Notes: generated by a model from the sequence alone, not told the origin. 64,000 nt of DNA from an uncultured Monoglobus sp. (GCA_947630135.1 CANRGH010000002.1:124001-188000), one strand, 5' to 3'. Counted from the stretch's first letter, positions 44,401 to 53,472 are shown. Program-made: numbers and translations.

Positions 44401-47400
44401 CCTATGACACCGACGAGTACACGGTTGTTGTAAATGTCACGGATGACGGAGAAGGAAAACTAACAAGCAAAATAATCTCTATAACCAAAAACGGAGCGAC
44501 AGCGAGCGAGATCAAGTTTACCAATAAATATGGTTCAGCGGGAACGCTCGTGCTTGACGGAACAAAGACGCTTGAGGGCAATAAGCTTTCGGCGGGCGAG
44601 TTCAGCTTTACGCTGACTGACGTGACCGAAGCAGAGCCGAAGGTTCTTGAGACCGTGACAAACGACGCGGACGGAAAATTCACGTTTAGCGGAATTGAGT
44701 ATACGACCGCCGACATAGGAAAACCGCGCAAGTATACTATATCCGAGGTTAAGCCCGAGACGGCGCTGCCCGGAATTTCATACGACAAAGACGTTTACAC
44801 GGTTGAAGTGACCGCCAAGGACAACGGAGAAGGCGGACTGACTTTTGAGAAAAAGATAACTGATAACGGCGCGCCCGCGAATAATATAGCTTTCACAAAT
44901 ATCTATAGGGCGGCCAACACACTTGTTATCAACGGTAAAAAGGTATTGAACGGACGCGCGCTTGATACGGGCGAGTTCGAGTTCACGCTGACCGAGACGA
45001 CCAAGGACAAAGTTGATCCCGTTTCAAAAACAGCGAAAAATCTTGCGGACGGAACCTTCGTGTTTGACGGAATTGCTTATAATCTGGATGACGCGGGAAA
45101 GACGTTCACCTATGAGGTAAAGGAAAATAAGGGATCCGCGGCCGGAGTTGAGTATTCCGAGGAAGTATACAATGTTGAGGTACAAGTTACGGACAACCAC
45201 AATGGAATACTGAACATTGCCGAGACGATAACCAAGAACGGCGAGGCAGCCGACGCGATAGTGTTCACCAACACTTACGCGGCGAGCGGAAGCCTTGAGC
45301 TTAGCGGTGAAAAGAAGATCGACGGCGGAACAGCGGCGGCCGGAGACTTCAGCTTCACGCTGACAGATATAAGCGGAGCCGAGCCGAATGTGCTCGGAAC
45401 GGTTCAAAACGGCGCTGACGGAAAGTTTAAGTTCGACGCGATCAGCTATAGCATTGAGGACGTCGGCAAGGAGCATGTTTATATCGTTTCCGAGGTCAAG
45501 GGCGAGAAGCCGGGCTACACATATTCCGAGGAAGTGTACACGGTCAACGTGATCGTTACCGACAACGGCGACGGAACCCTTAATGTCGAGCCGATAATTA
45601 CCAAGAACGGCGAGATCGCCGAAGATATTGTGTTCACCAACAGCTACGCGGCGAGCGGTAGCCTTGAGCTTGCGGCCCAAAAGACGCTTACCGGAGGAGA
45701 GCTCAGGCACGGCGAGTTTGAGTTCGTTGTTACCGAGGCGGTGGCAAGCGGCGGACAGACCGAGACAAACACAGTCGCGACGGGAACAAATGACGCGGAC
45801 GGAAATATTAAGTTCACTCCCATTGATTATACCGCCGCGGGCAATCACACCTACACTGTTTCGGAGAAAAACACCGAGATGCCGGGATATACATACGACA
45901 GCACGGAGTACACGGTCAATGTGACCGTGACCGACAACGGTGACGGAACTTTGAAGGTTGAGGCGGCAACCGCCAAAGGCGGCGAGCCGGCTGAAAAAAT
46001 GACCTTTGCCAACACTTATACGACGCTGGGAACAGGCTCAATTTCCGGAACAAAGGTCCTCGAGGGCCGCGCTCTTAAGGCGGATGAGTTCAGCTTTAAG
46101 CTGGCGGAGATAATCAGAGACGGCGACGGAACCGAAACGGCCAAGCCTATCGGCGAGCCCGTTAAAAACGGCGCGGATGGAAAATTCACATTCCCCGAAA
46201 TCAATTACGTCTTGGAGGATGTGGGCGTCCACACCTACACGGTCGTTGAGGTTATACCCGAGGCGAAAGAGCCGGGAATTATATATGACACCGACGAGTA
46301 CACGGTTGTCGTAAACGTCACGGATAACGGCGACGGAACGCTGAGCAGCGGCATAACTGCTATATCCGAAAACGGAATTCCGGCGAATAATATCACATTC
46401 ACGAACAAGTATGAGCCGGAAGACACGCTTGTGCTTGAGGGAACAAAGACGCTTTCGGGCGCGAAGCTTTCGGCGGGCGAGTTCAGCTTTACGCTGACCG
46501 ACGCGAGCGAAGCAGAGCCGAAGGTTCTTGAGACCGTGACAAACGACGATAAGGGCGGCTTCGCGTTCAGCGGAATAAAATACACCGCGGACGACATAGG
46601 AAAGACGCATACATACAAGATAGAGGAGGTTAAGCCCGAGACGGCGCTGCCGGGAATAACGTATTCCGAGAATGTCTACACGGTCAAGGTGACGGTTGTG
46701 GACAACGGAAACGGCGGACTGAAATTCACCAAGGATATAACCAAAGACGGAGCGCCTGCGGATAATATAGCCTTCACGAATATCTATAAGGCTGACAACA
46801 CGCTTGTTATCAACGGCAAGAAGGTACTGAATGGACGCGCGCTTGATACAGGCGAATTCAGCTTCACGCTGACCGAGACGACCGAGGGCGTGGAAAATCC
46901 CGTTCCCAAAACAGTGACAAATCATGCAGACGGAACATTCGCGTTTGAGGGAATTGCATATGATCTGGAAGACGTGGGAAAGACGTTTACCTATGAGGTA
47001 AAGGAAAACAAGGGAGACGCGGCCGGAGTTGAGTATTCCGAGGAAGTATACAATGTTGAGGTAAGCGTCACGGACAACCACGACGGAACGCTGGGTATTG
47101 CCGAAACGATAACCGATAAGAACGGCGAGAAGAAGGACGCGATAGTGTTCACCAACACTTACGCGGCGAGCGGAAGCCTTGAACTCAACGGCACGAAGGT
47201 ACTGAACGGCCGCAATTTGACAAATAGCGAGTTCAGCTTCAAACTGTCGGAAGTAGTGATAGGCGAGGGCGGAACCGAGACAGCCAATGAGATCGAGACC
47301 GCAACAAACGACGCGGACGGAAACATCAAGTTCAAGCCGATCAATTACAATTCGGTAGGCGTTCACACCTACACGATAGTCGAGTTGGACGGCGGAGAGC

Positions 47401-50400
47401 CCGGAGTTACCTATGACACCGACGAGTACACGGTTGTAGTAAACGTTACGGACAACGGAAATGGAAAGCTCGTATGCTCGGAGATAATCACCAAAAACGG
47501 CACGGCAACGGATAAGATCGCGTTCACGAACAGCTACGGAGCGAAAAATTCTCTCGCGCTCGAAGGCTCAAAGACGCTGAACGGCGCCGAGCTTAAATAC
47601 GGAGAGTTCAGCTTTGCGGTCAAGGAAAACGGAACCGAGGTCGCTAAGGGAACAAATGACGCGGACGGAAAAATCGTGTTTGACGAGATCAAATACACCG
47701 CCGCGGGCGAGCACACCTACACTGTTTCCGAGGAAAACACCGAAATGCCGGGATATACTTACGACAGTACGGAGTACACGGTTAAAGTGACCGTTACCGA
47801 TAACGGCGACGGAACCTTGAAGATCGACAAGGCGGTCACCAAAGGCGGCGAGCCGGTCGACAAGATTGAGTTTGTCAACACCTACAAGGCGGGCGATATC
47901 CGCGCGCTTGAGGGCACAAAGGTTCTGAACGGCCGCGAGCTTAAGGCGGGCGAGTTCAGCTTTAAGCTGTCGGAGATAGTTAAGGACGCGAGCGGAACCG
48001 AGACGGCAAAAGAGATCGAGACCGTTAAAAACGGCGCGGATGATACGGCAGGTAAGTTTAAGTTTAGCGAGATCGCGTATACTTTGGCGGATGTGGGAGT
48101 TCACACCTACACGATAATCGAGATGATACCCGAGGAGAAGGTGCCCGGAATTACCTATGACACCGACGAGTACACGGTTGTCGTAAATGTCACGGATAAA
48201 GGCGACGGAACGTTGAGCAGCGAAATAACAGCGATTTCCGAAAACGGCGTGCCTAAGGACAGGATCGAGTTTGTGAACAACTATGACGCGGAGAACACGA
48301 TCACGATCAGAGCGACAAAGGTTCTGACCGGACGCGAGCTCGCGGACGGCGAGTTCAGCTTTGTCCTGACCGATAAGACCGGGGCCGAGCCCAAGGAAAT
48401 CGGAAAAGCAGTAAACGACAAGGACGGAAATATTGCGTTCGACACGATAAGATACACCTTGGCGGATGTGGGTGAGCATACCTACACGATATCCGAGGTT
48501 AAGGGAGACGCGGAATATGTGACTTATTCCGATAAGGAGTTTGAAGTCAAAGTGAACGTTTCCGACAAGGGCGACGGAACCCTGAACGTTACGGCGGAAT
48601 ATCCCGAGGGCGGAGCGGTATTTGAAAACGCGTTCCTGCCTCCGACGGAGGCGCCTACGGCGGAGCCCACCGCGGAACCGACAGCCGAGCCTACGGTTGA
48701 GCCTACGGCGGAACCCACGGCAGAGCCTACGGAAGAACCGACGACGGAGCCCACGGTTGAACCAACGCTTGAACCTACTGTGGAACCGACTGCCGAGCCT
48801 ACGCTTGAGCCGACAATAGAACCTACGGCGGAGCCCACGATCGAGCCCACGACGGAGCCTACGGAAGAGCCTACGGCGGCGCCGACTTACAGGCTTATAT
48901 ACGACGCGAACGGCGGATCCGGAACGGTACCGACAGATGATTACAATTACGAAAGCGGCAACACCGCGCCGCTTATGGACGGCAATAAACTCAACAGATT
49001 GGGCGCAACGTTTATCGGCTGGAGCCTTACGCCGGTGAAAGATCTTATTACCGGCGCGGACGAAGAAGCGGCGGCAGGAATTGTGGATAGCGTCACCTTC
49101 GCGGACAGCGATATTACGGTATACGCCGTATGGGCGATTGACGAAGTCGGCGGAACCACCGGAGCTTCGCCCACAGCGGCGCCCGGAACGACGCCCGCTC
49201 CCGACGCTGACGTGACATATCCGAACAGCGTTCCGGATTACAGAGAGGTTATTTATGACCTTAACTATGCCACGAACGCTGAACCGCCCGTTGACCCTCA
49301 CGAATATTCAAAGGGCGAGACGGTGACGGTTACAAGCGAGACGCCCTCAAGAGCGGGATATACCTTCCTTGGCTGGGCGACCGATGCGGACGCTAAGACG
49401 CCCGATTATAAGGCGAAGGATACCTTCATTATTCCCGACACCGGTGAAATTCTTTACGCCGTATGGTCAGTAAGGAGCAGCGGCGGAAGCAGCGGAGGCG
49501 GCGGAGGCAGCGGCTGGCTGCCGTCAGCGACCGCCAAGCCCGCGTCAACGCCTAAGCCGACAACGGCTCCCGCGCCCACGGAAGCGCCGACAATGAAGCC
49601 CGAGCCGGAGGCGACTCCGAGCGGCGGAGGCAGCGGCGGTTCCGGCGACGGCACCGAAACGGCAGGCATGGAGGGAACGAAGTACAACGTGCCGCAGCTT
49701 AACCGCGAGGACCACTACGCGTACATTATCGGTTATCCCGAAGGCGATGTGAGACCCGAAAATTACATCGCGCGCGACGAGGTTGCGACTATATTCTTCA
49801 GAATGCTGACCGACGCGTCGAGAGCGCAGAACTGGACGCAAAGCAACGCCTACAGCGATGTTCCGGCGGATCTGTGGTCAAACAACGCGGTATCGACTAT
49901 GAGCAACTGCGGAATACTTACCGGATATCCCGACGGAAGCTTTATGCCGACGGCCTGCATCACAAGAGCCGAGTTTGCGGCGATCGCGGCAAGGTTTGAC
50001 AGCAGCGGCGCTGAGGGCGTGGACGTGTTCAGCGACATCAGCGGCCACTGGGCGGAGGCCTACATCAAGAAAGCCGCGGCGATCGGCTTCATAAACGGCT
50101 ATGAAGACGGAACCTTCAAACCCGATCAGTATATCACAAGAGCCGAGACTATGACCTTGGTGAACAACATACTGAACAGACACGTAAGCGCCGACGGCAT
50201 GCTTGACGGAATGATAACGTTCAGCGACAACAACGATCCGGAGAAGTGGTACTACACGGCGGTTCAGGAGGCGACCAACTCGCACTACTACAGAAGAGTC
50301 GGCGACACATTGTTCGAGAACTGGTCAGCGCTCAGAGACCCGCGTGATTGGGTAGAGCTTGAGAAAGAATGGTCCACGGCCGCAAGCGCCGGCGTCGAAG

Positions 50401-50420
50401 CTTCGGTATACGGCGGATAA
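38409..50420 (+). CDS. Giant S-layer-anchored adhesin with 14 isopeptide-type pilin domains
   Basis: 4003 residues. Signal peptide about 1-36. Residues about 45-1655 are right-handed beta-helix/Pmp-like repeats, with two long blocks sharing YTLDMQGHKITP and TVTIKST.ETKG. From about 1667 to 3410 come 14 consecutive domains of about 120 residues of Spy0128/FctA (Cna-B-like) type. Each has a Lys near its start (GTKVLEGR), a Glu in TVSE or similar, and an Asn near its end (FTNTY), the triad that forms intramolecular Lys-Asn isopeptide bonds. Then an Glu-Pro-Thr linker (about 3413-3494), two InlB/Flg_new repeats ending YAVWAI and YAVWSV, a Gly/Ser and Pro/Thr linker, and SLH domains (about 3760-3980; GYPDGSFMPTACITRAEF, GYEDGTFKPDQYITRAE). 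It should form a long, tension-resistant stalk on the cell-wall polymer. The RBS is GAAGAAGGC. Confidence 0.93.
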   Translation: MKNLIVKNKRWQALFLCLAMIAATLSGVCVVPVNAEPTDAGNAASIGGNEYPTLQAAITAVDGAADQTITLLKDVSENLTSEGKSYTLDMQGHKITPADAATTIYTINGGTVTIKSTGETKGTLTGAESAANGGAINASGGAVITLDNIDITQNSAPQGGGIYLAGSTLSMSNTYVNENTANGNFEDMGGGGGAVAAVESSAVTFNKGCQINNNKAASESVCGTALYFNASKLNHASDGMTYMDELIQVHGNSALESGENTEYSAALFACNESDIEPFMLDISENVNNHGVAAAYIYKSKFIAINCKFNYNQSGSSTLYIHRDYNNGTNVKLQYCDINNNKSKNHGTVYVERTTVTFDDCYIEKNESVLEESESVSETDDLILAPGALELYSDNVSYPAVAYIEGGTVITGNTGHKVGGIGIVGIDNISAYGQYSAILMDTNSAVYGNTATYKAKSGNPQEFDANDLWIPKYTAKLDIPVASAMTDELYENNFTGYKWYDYSGISFSEPISRDQLWNGSYNSVLGLTADVAAAQANDTDYNRLSRAIEHAGSSEIKLLRDVSENITTNNKNYTLDMQGHTITPKDPRTTIFTINAGTVTIKSTSETKGILTGANASANGSAIFVGGGAKLTLDNISITENNATNGGSASMSGTPIYAEESALDLNKVNVSNNQSKSGVGAVYINKSDFTATDCEFKDNKSSASTVYLVKGGGYGSYLPAKKAVLTRCVISGNTSKRYGTVYADDNDINLNQCRIENNTNKNVSTEDFAAGALQLHSNDMFSATHAALSGTVITNNTGYRTGGIAVEYRKSSDFSDAKYVSLALDDSCAVYNNTAEYLDDPNDDYVGYANDLWLSLQMADLSVLDASTMQDSDNPEAVFKDFKWIDNLGGAYGNLEKDTFSNDNPRVKKVFCLTAGIPTREVAEIDGTTYNNIADAIQNLGGDDKTIKLVQGENDDMSKTVVENVQIEKDVEIDLNGRKLMPVNTDSYAFVISSGTLTLSNMGTTESKVYSIKNSGVLNIGSEGSAIKVKEISQESSGTTNVNKGAEIDTINNSSADVNITDGAVVKNLIHSGSGKIGLSEESVSGGRAVLSGNVTVNNVTLAKDSYLTVGSNDLGLTDNMNVTLDGEVLAQLNSDSEEPISVMLIDAGGKTVNDNILRKIKINNAKSNVIVTMDESGNVIAQKLIQKGVFVGGSGANDGNDGTTADSPVLTFAKALEKFKAIENKTADDKIYVLGTIEVTSSDTWDMGDLKDYPIMRDPMFKSGPMVKVSGSGAALTLSNIVLDGYKDQRVEAEGPIVEVTNGAKLVINDGTVLRNNVNNDNYYSFGGAVFADNTEVVMNGGEISNNTAWLGGGVAVKGDNGKFTLKNGTITGNSTSKWDKINGGGGIAIIMGASAFMYGGTVSYNTGGQGGGIIVGGTTADPDTQEGTEPERFEMHGGTVSGNISEHNGGGIYVQATTEADIYEGAIKDNIALAEEDYARFSGGGFYVNGQRMVEAGSFETGVLRFHNSTEITNNTSGSKTNAYIWGGGYAGCSTSTAYIYTTNGTSIHGNKACETDGTEHVSDFYSTTEPMPGVGSDIIHTTLKYDISGYMYDGTPYNWTDADKKESVDYSGHIKAGGTISLYTESAPAESAEPAKIIISGNKGLKYGGGIGNNGTVYFGTPDTTAEIKGTKKLTGRDWTDADSFEITLEEVSTVHEGYEAVPDKIETRKVEVKKPGMGDTAAFNFGSIIYTEPYSHTYKVKETSKSENGITVDTSVYTVTIIVTKDADGNLIYEQLTTNDEGKNDIEFNNTYEASGSLTLEAQKNLTGSKLVYGEFEFEVKEGEDTVAKGTNDADGKIVFDEIKYTAAGDHTYTVSEVNKGLPGYTYDETKYTVNVTVTDKGDGTFDCTKTITKDGEPVDGMTFENSYNSEGTGLISGTKVLEGRDIKANEFSFKLSEVNRDSDGNETAEEIETVKNDAEGKFTFPEIKYALEDAGVHTYTVVEVIPEAKEPGITYDTDEYTVVVNVTDDGEGKLTSKIISITKNGATASEIKFTNKYGSAGTLVLDGTKTLEGNKLSAGEFSFTLTDVTEAEPKVLETVTNDADGKFTFSGIEYTTADIGKPRKYTISEVKPETALPGISYDKDVYTVEVTAKDNGEGGLTFEKKITDNGAPANNIAFTNIYRAANTLVINGKKVLNGRALDTGEFEFTLTETTKDKVDPVSKTAKNLADGTFVFDGIAYNLDDAGKTFTYEVKENKGSAAGVEYSEEVYNVEVQVTDNHNGILNIAETITKNGEAADAIVFTNTYAASGSLELSGEKKIDGGTAAAGDFSFTLTDISGAEPNVLGTVQNGADGKFKFDAISYSIEDVGKEHVYIVSEVKGEKPGYTYSEEVYTVNVIVTDNGDGTLNVEPIITKNGEIAEDIVFTNSYAASGSLELAAQKTLTGGELRHGEFEFVVTEAVASGGQTETNTVATGTNDADGNIKFTPIDYTAAGNHTYTVSEKNTEMPGYTYDSTEYTVNVTVTDNGDGTLKVEAATAKGGEPAEKMTFANTYTTLGTGSISGTKVLEGRALKADEFSFKLAEIIRDGDGTETAKPIGEPVKNGADGKFTFPEINYVLEDVGVHTYTVVEVIPEAKEPGIIYDTDEYTVVVNVTDNGDGTLSSGITAISENGIPANNITFTNKYEPEDTLVLEGTKTLSGAKLSAGEFSFTLTDASEAEPKVLETVTNDDKGGFAFSGIKYTADDIGKTHTYKIEEVKPETALPGITYSENVYTVKVTVVDNGNGGLKFTKDITKDGAPADNIAFTNIYKADNTLVINGKKVLNGRALDTGEFSFTLTETTEGVENPVPKTVTNHADGTFAFEGIAYDLEDVGKTFTYEVKENKGDAAGVEYSEEVYNVEVSVTDNHDGTLGIAETITDKNGEKKDAIVFTNTYAASGSLELNGTKVLNGRNLTNSEFSFKLSEVVIGEGGTETANEIETATNDADGNIKFKPINYNSVGVHTYTIVELDGGEPGVTYDTDEYTVVVNVTDNGNGKLVCSEIITKNGTATDKIAFTNSYGAKNSLALEGSKTLNGAELKYGEFSFAVKENGTEVAKGTNDADGKIVFDEIKYTAAGEHTYTVSEENTEMPGYTYDSTEYTVKVTVTDNGDGTLKIDKAVTKGGEPVDKIEFVNTYKAGDIRALEGTKVLNGRELKAGEFSFKLSEIVKDASGTETAKEIETVKNGADDTAGKFKFSEIAYTLADVGVHTYTIIEMIPEEKVPGITYDTDEYTVVVNVTDKGDGTLSSEITAISENGVPKDRIEFVNNYDAENTITIRATKVLTGRELADGEFSFVLTDKTGAEPKEIGKAVNDKDGNIAFDTIRYTLADVGEHTYTISEVKGDAEYVTYSDKEFEVKVNVSDKGDGTLNVTAEYPEGGAVFENAFLPPTEAPTAEPTAEPTAEPTVEPTAEPTAEPTEEPTTEPTVEPTLEPTVEPTAEPTLEPTIEPTAEPTIEPTTEPTEEPTAAPTYRLIYDANGGSGTVPTDDYNYESGNTAPLMDGNKLNRLGATFIGWSLTPVKDLITGADEEAAAGIVDSVTFADSDITVYAVWAIDEVGGTTGASPTAAPGTTPAPDADVTYPNSVPDYREVIYDLNYATNAEPPVDPHEYSKGETVTVTSETPSRAGYTFLGWATDADAKTPDYKAKDTFIIPDTGEILYAVWSVRSSGGSSGGGGGSGWLPSATAKPASTPKPTTAPAPTEAPTMKPEPEATPSGGGSGGSGDGTETAGMEGTKYNVPQLNREDHYAYIIGYPEGDVRPENYIARDEVATIFFRMLTDASRAQNWTQSNAYSDVPADLWSNNAVSTMSNCGILTGYPDGSFMPTACITRAEFAAIAARFDSSGAEGVDVFSDISGHWAEAYIKKAAAIGFINGYEDGTFKPDQYITRAETMTLVNNILNRHVSADGMLDGMITFSDNNDPEKWYYTAVQEATNSHYYRRVGDTLFENWSALRDPRDWVELEKEWSTAASAGVEASVYGG

Positions 50421-50430
50421 TGCAACTGAA

Positions 50431-50457
50431 AAAGAGCAGCCCGGCTGCTCTTTTTTT
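50431..50457 (+). terminator. Terminator of the giant adhesin gene
   Basis: AAAGAGCAG / CTGCTCTTT hairpin with T7, 10 bp after the stop. Confidence 0.92.
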
Positions 50458-50587
50458 GTGCCGTAAGGAAGATTTTTGCCGCGCGCCGGAATTATCGGCG
50501 TTCCGCGCGCGGCGGCTCCGTCTTAACTTTTACCAATCGGCGGGGGTTTCGGGCGGGGATATTTGTTAAAGTTTTTACAAATTCGGG

Positions 50588-50616
50588 TTGACGATTTTAT
50601 GTTTTAGTTATATAAT
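50588..50616 (+). promoter_or_regulatory. SigA-type promoter of serC-serA
   Basis: TTGACG - 17 bp - TATAAT, about 55 bp before serC. Confidence 0.85.
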
Positions 50617-50670
50617 ATTTAAGTTAGGTTTTTTATAAAACAATTATACACTATTGGAGGAGATATTTTT

Positions 50671-51753
50671 ATGAGCAGAGTATTCAATTTCTCGGCGGGT
50701 CCGTCTATGCTTCCCGTTGAGGTACTCAAGAAGGCGCAGGAAGAGATGCTTGATATGGGCGGCAGCGGCCAGTCCGTTATGGAAATGAGCCACAGAAGCC
50801 CCGAGTATCAGGCGATTATCGACAAGGCGGAGGCGACCTTCCGCGAGATCATGAACGTTCCCGATAACTACAAGGTCCTGTTTTTGCAGGGCGGAGCCTC
50901 GACGCAGTTCGCCATGGTTCCTATGAACCTCGGCGGAAAGTCGAAAAAGGCGGACTATGTTACGACCGGCCAGTGGGCGAAGAAGGCTCTGGCCGAGGCA
51001 AAGCGCTACATTGACGCGAAGGAGATCGCGTCGAGCGCGGACAAGACGTTCTCGTATCTGCCCGAGGTCGACAAGAGCATGCTGACTGACGGCGCCGACT
51101 ACGTTCATATTACATATAACAACACGATCTACGGTACGCATTACAACACGATGCCCGACTTCGGAGACAGAACGGTCGTTACCGATATGTCGTCCTGCAT
51201 CCTGTCCGAGGAGGTCGACTTCACAAAGTTCGGTCTGGTTTACGCCGGAGCGCAGAAGAACATGGGCCCCGCGGGCGTAACGGTGGTCGTTGTGCGCGAC
51301 GATCTGATCGGAAACGCGCTTGACATAACGCCCACTATGCTGAACTATCAGACGCACGCCGACAACGGCTCAATGTTCAACACACCGCCGACCTACGGCA
51401 TTTATATCTGCGGTCTGGTGTTTGAGTGGATAAAGAACATGGGCGGCGTTAAGGTCATGCACGAGACCAACGTTGAGAAAGCAAAGATCCTTTATGATTT
51501 CCTTGACAACTCAAAGATGTTCAAGGGCACGGTCGTTCCCAAGGACCGTTCGCTGATGAACGTTCCGTTCGTGACCGACAGCGACGAGCTCAACGCCAAA
51601 TTTGTGGCCGAGTCCAAGGCTCAGGGCTTTGTGAACCTCAAGGGCCACAGAACGGTCGGCGGAATGAGAGCCAGCATATACAACGCTATGCCTGTTGAGG
51701 GCGTGAAGGCACTGGTTGACTTTATGACTAAGTTTGAGAAGGAGAATTCATAA
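50671..51753 (+). CDS. serC: Phosphoserine aminotransferase
   Basis: A 360-residue class-V PLP aminotransferase converting 3-phosphohydroxypyruvate to phosphoserine. Signatures are the N-terminal RVFNFSAGPSMLPVEVL, GMGG-like QSVMEMSHRSPEY, LFLQGGASTQFAMVPMNL, and the PLP lysine in LVYAGAQKNMGPAGVTVV. The RBS TTGGAGGAGATATTTTT is strong. Its stop overlaps the serA start by one base (TAATG), so the two serine-synthesis steps are coupled. The last step (serB) is not in view. Confidence 0.96.
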   Translation: MSRVFNFSAGPSMLPVEVLKKAQEEMLDMGGSGQSVMEMSHRSPEYQAIIDKAEATFREIMNVPDNYKVLFLQGGASTQFAMVPMNLGGKSKKADYVTTGQWAKKALAEAKRYIDAKEIASSADKTFSYLPEVDKSMLTDGADYVHITYNNTIYGTHYNTMPDFGDRTVVTDMSSCILSEEVDFTKFGLVYAGAQKNMGPAGVTVVVVRDDLIGNALDITPTMLNYQTHADNGSMFNTPPTYGIYICGLVFEWIKNMGGVKVMHETNVEKAKILYDFLDNSKMFKGTVVPKDRSLMNVPFVTDSDELNAKFVAESKAQGFVNLKGHRTVGGMRASIYNAMPVEGVKALVDFMTKFEKENS

Positions 51754-52919
51754 TGTATAAAATTCAGACACTTAACAAGATTTCCAAAAAGGGACTCGGA
51801 GTGCTCAAGAGTGATAAATATGAGGTTTCGGACGAGTGCCAGAACCCCGACGGAATTATTTTGAGAAGCTTTAAGATGCACGACATGGAGCTGCCCGACA
51901 GCCTCAAGGCGGTCGCCAGAGCCGGCGCGGGCGTCAATAACATTCCCATTGACAAGTGCAGCGAGAAGGGCATTGTGGTGTTCAACACCCCCGGCGCCAA
52001 CGCGAACGCGGTCAAGGAACTGGTTATCTGCGCGCTGCTGCTTTCGTCGCGCAAGGTCGTTCAGGGAATTAACTGGGCAAAGACCTTGAAGGACGAGGGC
52101 GATCAGGCGGGCGCTTTGGTTGAGAAGGGAAAGTCGAACTTTGTTGGCCCTGAGATCGAGGGCAAAACTCTCGGCGTTGTCGGTCTCGGCGCTATCGGCG
52201 TTCAGGTCGCGAATGCGGCGCACCACCTCGGCATGGACGTAATCGGATATGACCCGTATCTTTCGGTCGACTCGGCGTGGAACCTGACGAGATTTGCCGA
52301 GAAGGCCGAAAACCTTGACGACCTGCTTGCGAAGTGCGACTATATCACGATCCACGTTCCGGCGCTGCCTTCAACAAAGGGCATGTTCAATTCCGAGGCG
52401 TTCAGCAAGATGAAGAAGGGCGCGAGACTGCTCAATTTCTCGCGCGACACTCTGGTTGACACGGGCGACGTTATCGACGCGCTGAACGACGGCACGGTTT
52501 CGTGCTACATCACCGATTTTGCCACGGCGGAGCTTTTGAACCACGACAAGGTAATCTGCATGCCGCATCTGGGCGCGTCGACTCCCGAGAGCGAGGAGAA
52601 CTGCGCGGTTATGGCGTCGAAGGAGATCAAGGACTTTCTGGAGAACGGAAACATCAACAACAGCGTTAATTATCCGACCTGCGATATGGGCGCTAAAACC
52701 GGCGAGCGCATAACCGTCGCGCACAAGAATATCCCGAATATTCTGCACAAGATAACGGTTATCATATCCGGCAAGGACAACCTCAATATCGACCATATGC
52801 TCAACAAGAGCCGCGGCGATTACGCCTACACAATGTACGACGTCAGCGATAAGATCGATCCCAAGGTTAAAAAAGAGATCGAAAGCCTCGACGGCGTTAT
52901 CAAGGTAAGGATATTGTAA
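51753..52919 (+). CDS. serA: D-3-phosphoglycerate dehydrogenase with ACT domain
   Basis: A 388-residue D-isomer 2-hydroxyacid dehydrogenase: VARAGAGVNNIPID, the NAD-binding motif GVVGLGAIGVQVANAA, the substrate Arg in LLNFSRDTLVD, and the catalytic His in CMPHLGASTPESEENCA. A short C-terminal ACT-like region (about 318-388, RITVAHKNIPNILHKITVIISGKDNLNIDHM) may bind serine. It lacks the large intervening domain of long SerA forms. It makes 3-phosphohydroxypyruvate for SerC, its translationally coupled neighbour. Confidence 0.93.
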   Translation: MYKIQTLNKISKKGLGVLKSDKYEVSDECQNPDGIILRSFKMHDMELPDSLKAVARAGAGVNNIPIDKCSEKGIVVFNTPGANANAVKELVICALLLSSRKVVQGINWAKTLKDEGDQAGALVEKGKSNFVGPEIEGKTLGVVGLGAIGVQVANAAHHLGMDVIGYDPYLSVDSAWNLTRFAEKAENLDDLLAKCDYITIHVPALPSTKGMFNSEAFSKMKKGARLLNFSRDTLVDTGDVIDALNDGTVSCYITDFATAELLNHDKVICMPHLGASTPESEENCAVMASKEIKDFLENGNINNSVNYPTCDMGAKTGERITVAHKNIPNILHKITVIISGKDNLNIDHMLNKSRGDYAYTMYDVSDKIDPKVKKEIESLDGVIKVRIL

Positions 52920-53056
52920 ATCCCCTTCAGCCGCCTTCGGCGGCCCGTCTGCCTCGCCCTACGGGGGAGGGAGAGGTGGCGCCGTAGGCGACGGAGAGGG
53001 AGGCGAACGAATGTAGGAAAATAACTCCCTCTCAGTCTGCTCCGCAGCATTTCCAC

Positions 53057-53141
53057 AAACGTTAATAAATTGTGGCCTCGTTTATCTGAGAAATTGGAAT
53101 ACGATAGTGCCGCGAACCCGCTTACGCGGCTCCGGCCGCAG
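53057..53141 (+). repeat. Dispersed repeat family R2, copy 2
   Basis: AAACGTTAATAAATTGTGGC onward, ending GGCTCCGGCCGCAG; matches 1971-2054. Confidence 0.8.
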
Positions 53142-53225
53142 ACAGCTCTCCCCCTTAAAAGGAGGAGAGCCTGACGGGCGGCAATCTGCCGCCCGCGGGA
53201 CGCCGAGGTCGCACATGGCCGCAAA

Positions 53226-53307
53226 TATTACTGATTTGTGGCCTCGTTTAATCGTGGAAACGGAATACGGTAGTGCCACGAACCCGCTAACGCGGCTCCG
53301 GCCGCAG
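53226..53307 (+). repeat. Dispersed repeat family R2, copy 3
   Basis: TATTACTGATTTGTGGCCTC onward, ending GGCTCCGGCCGCAG. It lies in tandem orientation about 170 bp after copy 2. Confidence 0.8.
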
Positions 53308-53472
53308 TTCCTTACGAACATAGTATATAAAGTGCCGTAGGGGCGGACGACCCCGGCCGCCCGCAGGCTCCCGAAAAGCACCAGCGGAGTTTTGATATAT
53401 GCCGCTGACGTATGTGTAGGGGCGGCAATCTGCCGCCCGCGGGCGGATAATATCCGCCCCTACAAAGCGCGC

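Noticed and set aside
45024-47366. Antisense ORFs of 274 and 442 codons inside the isopeptide-domain array
   Set aside because: Their open frames are explained by the biased codon use of the sense repeats; the sense frame is continuous and has clear domains.
48524-49301. Long minus-strand ORFs opposite the Glu-Pro-Thr linker of the giant adhesin
   Set aside because: They are antisense shadows of a repetitive codon pattern (for example VGSAVGSTVGS), without RBS or family likeness.
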